DNA of 64,000 bases, taken from NCBI GenBank assembly GCA_003117195.1, contig BDSI01000099.1, forward strand, positions 332,479 to 396,478, given 5' to 3'. Shown here one piece after another: positions 55,733 to 64,000 of the stretch; the first letter of the stretch is position 1, and every line of letters starts with the position of its first letter. The notes under the pieces are model-generated. The model was given only the letters and a program-made list of their open reading frames with translations. It was not told the DNA's origin and searched no databases. Source of the stretch: Eudorina sp. 2006-703-Eu-15. Its lineage: Eukaryota; Chlorophyta; Chlorophyceae; Chlamydomonadales; Volvocaceae. The translations under genes were made by a program, and so were the position numbers.

Positions 55733-58700
55733 CCGGGGTGGCGCGACAGCTGCTGCGGATGTGGCTGCACATGGTGGTGATGGTGCTGCTGTGGGTTCGG
55801 AGGAGGATTCGACTGCTGCGCGTGCTGCGCGGCGAGCTGCAGCAAGTGCACTTGTTGTTGTTGCTGCTGCTGCTGCTGCTGTTGCTGCTGTTGTTGTTGT
55901 TGCTGCTGCTGTTGCTGCTGGCGCAGCAGTAGCTGCTGAAGCTGCTGTTGCTGCTGAGGGCTAAGGTACCTCCCTTGCGGGTGGCTCAGGTTGGCCTGGA
56001 GCCCGGGGTGGAGCCCCGAATGCAGTCCCAGATGGGGGACCTGCTGCGCGTGCTGCGCGTGCTGAGGATGCTGCGCGTGCTGCGGGTGCAGAAGCTGGGC
56101 TGGGAGCTGCTGCTGCTGCTGTGGCTGCGCCGGGGCCCTGGAGTGCTGCAGCACCAGCGGAGGCGCCTGAGGGTGCTGAGGCGGCTGGTGTTGAGGCAGT
56201 GGCCGCGGGGGCTGCTGCTGCTGCTGGGGCTGCTGGGGCTGCTGCTGCGGTTGTGTGAGCAGTTGCGTCTCGGGGTGGGGCCGTTGCTGCTGCTGCAGAT
56301 GGGGTTGCGGCTGAGGGGGTGCCAGCTGCAGCGGCCCGGACCATTGCTGTGCCGGTGCGCCCTGCAACGACTGAGTGGGTGGTGGCTGTGACTGGGGTGC
56401 CGGCGGCCGGGCCTGCGCCTGCTGCGCTTGTTGTGGTTGTTGCTGTTGTTGCGGGGATTGCGGCGCCGGCAGAGCTGGCAGTTGTTGCGGCGGCAGTGCT
56501 GCCGGCGGCGGCGGCGCCGGCAGTGCCAAGGGCGGCGGCGGTGCCGGCAGCGCTGCCGGCGGCGGCGGCGCCGGCAGTGCCAAGGGCGGCGGCGGCGCCG
56601 GCAGTGCTGCCGGCGGCGGCGGCGCCGGCAGTGCCAGGAGCGGCGGCGCCGGCGGCGGCGGCGACGCGTCCCGTGGGTCAACTGACGCCGCCCGCGAGTG
56701 GCCCGCCGCCGCCGTCGCCGCCATCGCCGCCGCCGTTCCAGCCTCACCGTCCTCGGCGGCACCCCCCGCCACCACCAACTGAAGCTGCCTCTCGTCCTCC
56801 TTCTCCGCCGCCCTCTGAGCCTCCCGATGCGGCGGCTGGTGCTGCAGCTGCTGCTGCTGGTGCCGCTGCTTCTGCTGCAGCAGTTGCTGGTGCTGCTGCA
56901 GCAGCTGCACCTGCTGCTGCCGCTGCAGCTCCTGGATCAGTTGGTGGTGCTGCTGCAGCTGCTGGTGCAGCCTCAGCCCCGCCTCGCCCGCGTACTGCAG
57001 GAGCGCCTTGGACAAGTCGTGGACGTCCCCGCGGCCCTTGATGTAGGCCTGGAGCTGGTCCAGGGTCAGATGATCCAGTACGGCACGTTGCTCGGCCGTA
57101 AGGCCCAAGTTGAGGTGCGCCGCCGTGCCGCGCAATTTGTAGTTGTAGTAGTCCGCCGCCGCCGCTGCTGCCTCGGGGGTGTCGTAGTAGGGACTGAAGG
57201 GGGTTGAGGTGGGGGGAAGGGGTTGGAACATGGGGTGGGTCGGGGTGTAGGACATTGGTAGACGGGATGGGTGGGGGCGGGGGGACGATGATGCCGCACT
57301 CCGCAATGCCGCGGTCGACGGGGCAACAGCTCTAGGCTGTGTGAAAGAAAGACCGAATCAAGGCCGGTGGTCCAGGGGGGTTCAACGGAGGGGGAGTTTA
57401 GGGTTCCACAAGAGGGTGGGTGGGTGTTCAGCTGAAAGGGAGTCGGGGGGAGGTGTGGGGTCCCGGGGCTGTCAAGTGCGGTCCCGCAGACCCCCGCAGC
57501 CGCCCGCCCGCCCAATCACGCACGAGGGGTACAGTGTACAGTCACAGGGAGGGCGAGCAGTCGGGGGAGGGGGAGCCCCGCCGGAGGGGCGCGTCGCCAT
57601 CCAGCCAGACCCCGCGATGGCTAGACGAGCCGAAGGTCCCATAGACCAACAAGGTCTCAGTCTCAATCAGTCTCAATCAGTCTCAATCAGTTTCAGGACC
57701 CCAGGGGGTCAGGAAGGGCGTCTGCGTCGCAGCGGACACGCGAGCTGCGGGACGGGGTGGGACGGGACACACCGGCACCAGGGCCACTTCTAGATCTTGA
57801 TCTGGATCCGGATCACGATCCAGAGATCTCACCTGATGATGGCGCAGCCCTGGTGGGTGATCTGCGCCCGACACATGCCGTTGCGGCGGAAGATGTACCG
57901 GTAGTCCGTACCAGCGCTGCCGTACCCACTGCCCGTACCGCCGACCCAGTCGCTGTCGCCGTTCTCGGAGCTTCGCCGCGCGACGGTGCGGACGACCAGC
58001 GCGCCGCCGCCGCCACCAGACATCTGCGCGCCGCCGGCAGCGCCGGCGGCGCCGGCGCTCGCGCCCGGGGTGCCGGCGGCGGCGCCAAACCCGGGTGCCG
58101 CGGGCGACGCCCGCGGCACCGACGGCCGCGAGCGGTTGACGCCGGTCTTGCCCTTCACCTGCAACGCCGGCGGCCGGGACGTCCACGTGATCTGCCGTAC
58201 AAAGCCGTACACCCGCAGGTTGGTGAGGTCATCCGCCAAGGTGCCCCACTCCTGGTTGCCGTCGTGGTACCGGATCAGCCAGCGGAGCCGGGGCTTCTTG
58301 GCGTCGTACGACAACACGCGACCGCGGTGACGCCCGTCGCCTCGGTCCACCTCCACCTCCAACCCGATGACGCCCTCGGGGTTGGCCGTCGGCGAAACCG
58401 GCCCCACGTTGACGGCGCCGGCGGCGCCGCCGCCGTCGCCGCCGGGATCGCCGGCGGCGCCACCGGGCTGCGTGTACGGCGAATTCAGCAAGGCAATGGG
58501 TTGCCGTATGTACGTCACCCCGACCTCGCCGCCGGTGCCCGGCTCCATCTTGATCCGCTTTGCACGCAGCGCATCGCCGTCCGTGCCGGCGGCGGCGGCG
58601 CCGCCGCCGCCGCCGTTGGCGGTAGCGGCGCCGGCAGCACCCGTCCCATTCGCGTCGCCGGTGCCGTTGACTGCGGCGGCGGCGCCGTCGCCGCCCGCGG

Positions 58701-61700
58701 CAGCCGACGGCGGCTGCTGTACAAGGATGACGTGTCCGCCGGCGGCGGCGATCTCCGCCTGGCGGGCCTCCCGCGCCGCCGCCGCCGCCGCCTTCGCCTC
58801 CCGCCGCGCGCGCTTCCCAAGCGCCAGCAGCGCCCCCGCGACGGATTGCTCGTCGATGAAGCCGGGGCGGCGCTTCCGCGCCGGCGTCGTCGCCGCCGCC
58901 GCCGCAGCGGCCGCCACGGCGGCGGCGTTGATGTACGCCGGCGGCAGCGCCGGCACTCCTTCCGACGCCAGAATCGCCCGGCGGTACCCGTGGCACAGCC
59001 AGGCCGTCCGGTCATCGCTAAGGGTTCCCCACTCACCTTCCACCACCGCGCCGGCGACCGGCGATAACGTCGCCGTTACGTCGGTAGTAACGGCGGCGGC
59101 GGCGGTGGCGGCGGCAGCCTCGGCGGGCGGCGCAGCGGCGGCGCCCGCCGGCGGCGCCGGCGCCGTCGCCGCGGCGCCCGCGCCAGCCGCAGCAGCCTTC
59201 TCCGCTTCTGCCGCTCCATCGGCCGCCGCCGCGTTAGCCGGCGGTTCGGAGCCGGCGGCGGGGGTAGCGGCCGCGGCGGCGGCGGCGGCGGCGCCGTCGC
59301 CAGGCGCGCTGCCGTTGTTCTTGTCGTTGTTGACCCCGACGGGCATCACCTCCGCGTCGTACACCAGCCGCCACTTGTACCGCGGCCGATTGGGCTCGTA
59401 GTCGGTGATGGTGCCGCTGCGCCGCTGGCCGCCGCGCCCCACAGACACCTACGACATCCAGGGCAAGAAAATAAGAGGGTGTGATTCGGCGGTTTTTTTT
59501 GCAATTTCGCTGTCTTGGTTGACATGAGAGGGATGCGGCGACCCTTGCAGGCAAAAGGCAGCCTGAGCTGACTGCTAGGGCATATGCACGGGGGGAAGGG
59601 CGGAGAGGTCAGAGGGAGGGGGGTCAGGCTTCAGGGTTTTCAGGTATTGTGCTTCAGGCATTGCTTCAGGGTTGAAATGTATTCCAAGGCGATGGGAGGC
59701 GGGTGCTGGCGAGGTGAGAGGAGGGAGCGGGGAGATGGGGAATCGACTGAACCCGGGAACGAACCCGGGTACTCCCAACCTCTCCTCGCCCCACCCCGCC
59801 CCACCCCGCCCCGCCCCGCCCCGCCCCGCCCCGCCTCGTCGTACCAGCAGTCTCGCCCCGATGAGGTTCGTCCCCAGCTCCTCCACCTCACACACACTGA
59901 GATCCAGATCCGACGTGTCGATCCCCAGCTTCGCCGCCGCCTCCAGGTTGCCCTCGTACATGATTGCGACCGCCGCCTCCGCCGCCGCCGCGAGCGCCGC
60001 GTCAATCTCCGCGTCCACCCCGTCATCCTTACTCGCCGCGCCGCCGTCGCCGTCACCGCCCTCCGGGCCCTCCGTCGGCGAGCGCTGCCGCTGCTCCCCG
60101 CCTTCCGTACCCTCCGGCGACGCCGCGCCGTCCACGTCCATCGCGTCGGCGGCGGCGGCGGCGCCGCCGCCGCCTGCCTCCGCCGCCGCCGCCAGCGCCT
60201 CCGCGGACTGGAGCGAGCGAGCGCGCGGCATCGCCGGCGACGGCATCGTGAGGTACAGCACCTGCGGCGTCGGCGGCGTCAGCAGCGGCAGCGGCGACGG
60301 CTCCGGCGCCCGGGGCTTCCGCTCCGGAACCCCGGAGAGAGCGTTGATGTTCCGCTTGTACCCGTGGGCCAGCCACAGCGACTGGTCGTCGCTGAGCATG
60401 CCCCACTCGGCCGCGCCGCCGTGGGCTGGCTCCCCGACGGCGTCGAAGGTGAGCCTCCAGCGGTACTTGGGGCGGTTGGCGTCGTACTCTGTGATGGTGC
60501 CGCTGCGCTTGTGGCCCTGGCCGCGCCCCACGGTGAGCTGCGCCCCACCCATCAGCACCATCAGCCGGGGGAGGGACGGCGGGGCGGCCACAGCTCGTGT
60601 TAGCTCGTCAGGGTGGGTTCAGCCAGTTCGGGTGTGCATCATTGTGCGTGATGATGCTACAGTGGACCCCGCCGGCCATTGGTGACAGCCGTAGATAAAC
60701 TCCTCACACCACCATGCAGAAACAAAACATGTGCATCAGAGGGATGTGCCGGTCCGTCAGAGTGAGTGGGTTCAGCCAGGCAGCAGGGCAGTTCGGCCGT
60801 GTGCATCACTAAGCCCCCAGCGCACATGCCGCACAACAGCACCTGCGCGCTGAGGACTCTAGGGACAAGACACCGACGCCGACGCGCCCCGCCCCCACCC
60901 CCATGCTCCCCCAATGACTCAAGTGAGGAACCGCCGCCGCACTGCACCCCCCCCTGGACGCCAACTTATCGGATATCTGCTCTGGCAGCAGCAGCGCAGC
61001 ATAAATATCTCTTTACCAATATCCTACACCCCCCGTCGCCAATCCAACTACCCTGGCGAACCTTCTCCCCCTTTCTGTCAATAAAGACAGCGAAAACGCG
61101 AAGCAATCAACCCCTCTCCCCCCTGGAGCCCCCGTACGTACCGTGATCTTGGCGCCCACCAGCGTCGCGCCGTACTCGTCCGGCACGCCCGCCAACGCCT
61201 GGCTGCTCACGCGCTCCGGCTTCCCCGCCGAAACCGACGGGTACCCAAACCCCCCAATCGACGCCCTGCCGCCGCCGCCGCCGCCGCCCGACGCCGACAC
61301 GCCCGCCGTCGAGCCGTACGCGCCCCGTACCGTACTCAGCGCCATCACGGGCAGCCGGAACTTGCCGTCGGGGGCGGGCTCCGAAGCCGAGATCAGGTAG
61401 AGCAGCCCCAGCCCCGTGCGGCCAAACGGGCCTTTGCGCGGCGTGAAACTGTTGGCGGCGGCGGCGGCGGCGGCGGCCGCCGCGGCGGCGGCGGAGGGCT
61501 TGGTCGGCGCCACTGGCACCATCCCGCCCTCGCCGCCCGCCACGCTGATGACGGGCCGCTTGTACCCATGGGTCAGCCACGTGGTACGCTCCTCGTCCAG
61601 GCAGCCCCACTCGCCCGTACCGCCGTACGCCGGCTCCGCGTACCCGATGTACCGGATGTACCACTTGTACCGCGGGCGGTTGGGGTCAAAGTCGATGACG

Positions 61701-64000
61701 GAGCCCTGCCGGGTCTGACCCTCCCTGCCCACCGCCACCTACGGGGGGGAGGGGACGGGGGCGGGGGGCGGGGGAGGGTACAGGAAATCGGTAGGGCGGG
61801 GGAGGGGGATAAATTTAAAAAATCGAGAAAACGAGCCTGGGAGGGGGGAAAGGAGGTGATGGGAGATTGGTGGGCGGGGGATCAAAGTCAGGCGGCTGGC
61901 AGCGCTGAGGGGAACGGAGGGTCGTCCTCCTCCCTGGAGGAGGAGGGGCAGGAGGAGCAGGAGCAGCAGCAGGAGGAAGATCAGGAGGAGGATCAAAGGC
62001 AGGAGGAGCAGAAGGAGCTCTAGGGTGAAGGAGGAGGTAGGGAAGGATGCAGGAGAGGGAGAGGGAGAGAGGTGACAAGAAGGACCGCAGACGGGACCCG
62101 AAGCCGTACCTCGATCTCCGACCCCATCAGGTTGGGGATGTAGGCTGGCGCCGTCGGCGTCGCCGCCGCCGCCGCCGCGGCGGCCGCGGCGGCGGCGCGC
62201 TGGGTGGCCGGCGTGACGGGCGCGGGGACGGCGTCCGCCGCCGCGGCGGCGATGTTGAGCGGGTCGGTGGGGGGCGGCGGCGGCATGAGCCAGGACACGG
62301 CCCGCACGCCGCCGTGCACCCGCCAGCCGCTGCGGTCCGCGGTGACGGCCCCCCACTCCTCATCGCCATCCTGGCCAGGGGGCCCAGGGGGGGACGGGGG
62401 GGAGGCCCGGGGGAAAACCGGGGGAACCGGGAGGGCGGGTTCAGGATGTCGAGATTAGGATGCCGAGAGGGCGCCGCTGGGGCGGAGGGGAGGGAGGGGT
62501 ACAGGAAATTGGTAGACATATTTTACTGAGCTGCTACCGGAGCGAATGGGGCGGCGGGGAGGGAGGGGGCACAGGGCGACAGGCACTTGGCGGACATACC
62601 GAAGCTGCGCTGCTGCAGCCAGAGCAAGGAAGGGGAGAGGATGGGCGCAGAACCAAACCGGGGTGACACAACCCGGCCCGGCTGGAGGCGGAAGGCCTTA
62701 TCCCTGTACCGCGGTTCCGTACATCTCAGCCTCAGCCGTACCTCGTACAACATGAGCCACATGAGGCGGGTGCGGGTGGGGTCGAACCGGGTAATCGTGC
62801 CCCGGAACGTGCCGTCTCGGCCCCAGGACACCTGGGGGTTGATGAGGGGGTAATCGGGCCCGGGGGAACGGACAGGGCGGGACCAGCAAAGTGGAGGCAG
62901 GGTGACGAGCCGGCGACGGGGGGCTGGGGACTTTGCAAGACACGCGCCGTGCGCCCCCTATCCCCCCACACGTGTCCCCTTCCGTCCCCTCCCACCACCT
63001 CAGCACCCACCAGCACCTTTTCTTCTGATTGCCAACACCACACCCAGCCGTAGCGCCCTGTTGCTGGTGCGGGTGCTGCTTCTTGTGCTGCTGGTGGTTC
63101 TGGTGCTGCTGCTACTGCCGGGAGTCCTGCTGTGAGGCTACTGCCACCGCCGCGACTGGACGCCAGCTCCTCCGACCCGGCAGGTAACGACCCAGATGAC
63201 GACGCATGCGCCGCCATGCTGCTGCTCCTGGTGCGGGTGCTGCTGCTGCTGCGGCGGGTGCGGGTGCTGCTGCTGTTGCTGCGGGTGCGGGCCCCGCAGC
63301 CCCCCCGGCCCCCAGCCCCACTCACCAGCCCCTCCAGACCGATGAACGCCTCGCCCTCCGCCAGCGCCGCCGCGCTCAGCTTCACCCTCCGCACCGGCTT
63401 GCCGTCCTCCCCAATCACCTCCTCCACCCCCTCGCCCGGCTCGACCTCCACGTCGCTCTCCGGCGGCAGCTCCAGATCCTCCGGTTTGAAATCCATCTTC
63501 GGAAACTCGATTCCAAGATCCAAATCGTTTGGATCCACATCCTTGTATATGTAATCATCGTCGTCCGCCCAATTGCCCGGGGTGTCCAACTCAGCAGAGA
63601 TGATGGCCTTTGCGGCGGCGGCGGCGGCTCCGCCGCCGTCGCCGGCGGGCGGCGCCGCCGCGCCGGCTCTGCCGCCGCTCTTGCGCTTGCGCCGGCGGTG
63701 CTGCCCGCCGGGCGAAATCGTACGGCGACGTTTATCATCCTCATCATCCTCGTCGCTGGCGCTGCTGCTGCTGGCGCCGCCGCCGCCACCGACGCCGGCG
63801 CTGCCGCCGGCGTCGCAGGACGCGCTGCCGTTGCGGCTGGCACCCAAGCCAGAGGCGCCGGCGCCGCTGCCACCGCCGGCGCAGCCTCCGCCTCCGCTGC
63901 TGAAGGGTATGCGGCCAGTTCCCGCTGCCCCGCTGACTGCCGCCTCGGCATTGGAAAGCGCGCGACCCGCAACCCCTAGGGTCCCAGCGCCGCCGCCGCC
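55549..64000 (-). CDS. Large protein with five Tudor-like modules and polyQ tail, 3' part
   Basis: Exons in transcript order are 64000 (open at the edge) to 63326, 62831-62742, 62370-62110, 61738-61142, 60537-59845, 59448-57833 and 57331-55549. Together they give 1904 residues in the window; the start lies to the right. Five copies of a barrel-like module are visible, with the pattern VGRxGxxRxGTIxxxDPNRPRYKWxxxY, then EWGxLxxDxTxWLxHGYKR. This resembles Tudor/Agenet-type modules that read modified chromatin, so a nuclear role is likely but inferred. The modules begin near 63350, 62130, 61160, 59870 and 58370. Four of them are split by a phase-0 intron just before VxxGRxG. Linkers are Ala/Gly/Pro-rich with basic patches (KRARREAK). 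The C-terminal 590 residues are Gln/Pro-rich with 23 consecutive Gln, ending in an acidic tail. The acceptor of the last exon (ctag|agct) was chosen by phase. Confidence 0.7.
55852..55920 (-). repeat. Polyglutamine-coding CAG/CAA tract
   Basis: Twenty-three consecutive CAG or CAA codons on the minus strand, inside the last exon of the Tudor-array gene. CAA interruptions are frequent, which usually makes such tracts more stable. Confidence 0.95.

Noticed and set aside
57066..57515. Alternative frame entering the last exon of the Tudor-array gene (start SLELLPRR...).
   Set aside because: The first acceptor (cacag|c) leads to an Arg/Thr-rich frame that stops early; the next AG, seven bases on, keeps phase and opens the long Gln/Pro frame.

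Overview
The window is nuclear DNA of a green alga, almost certainly a volvocine or Chlamydomonas-like chlorophyte. It is GC-rich and its genes are cut into many short exons. Splice sites are GT-AG, with two probable GC-AG introns. TGTAA poly(A) signals follow several stop codons. Tandem repeats fill introns and intergenic DNA, and one gene encodes radial spoke protein 2 of the flagellar axoneme. No sign of bacterial, organellar or viral sequence was found. The exon models below were assembled by eye from splice signals, reading phase and protein family motifs, so boundaries are predictions. Every joined model keeps an open frame to its stop codon.

Layout, left to right: the 3' part of a mitochondrial complex I Fe-S assembly ATPase (NUBPL/IND1, +, 332-2581); the splicing factor ISY1 (-, 4791-6586), divergent from a BCL7-like small protein (+, 7063-8349); an intronless profilin (+, 9461-9856); radial spoke protein RSP2 (+, 10657-15073); katanin p60/PF19 (-, 16780-22957), divergent from an MSD1/SSX2IP-like coiled-coil protein (+, 23456-27409); a DDX3/Ded1-type DEAD-box helicase (-, 29484-32553); two tandem paralogues of a secreted, cysteine-rich PAN/Apple-like protein (-, 33386-36085 and 37243-40524); a class II histone-deacetylase-like protein that has lost key catalytic residues (-, 42265-48101), divergent from protein-L-isoaspartate O-methyltransferase (+, 48341-51722); and the 3' part of a very large protein with five Tudor-like modules and a polyglutamine C-terminal region (-, 55549 to beyond the right edge).

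Several products belong to the cytoskeleton or cilium: profilin, RSP2, katanin and the MSD1-like protein. The katanin/MSD1-like divergent pair is the most suggestive functional link, because in plants the Msd1-Wdr8 complex recruits katanin to microtubule nucleation sites. A second group acts on chromatin or RNA: ISY1, the BCL7-like protein, the DEAD-box helicase, the deacetylase-like protein and the Tudor-array protein.

The observations most worth following are the Tudor-array protein, whose modules are each split by a phase-0 intron at the same place; the deacetylase-like pseudoenzyme, where the catalytic His-His pair reads Ala-Gln and a zinc-ligand Asp reads Gly; the katanin/MSD1-like pair; and the PAN tandem pair, whose exons differ in degree of divergence.
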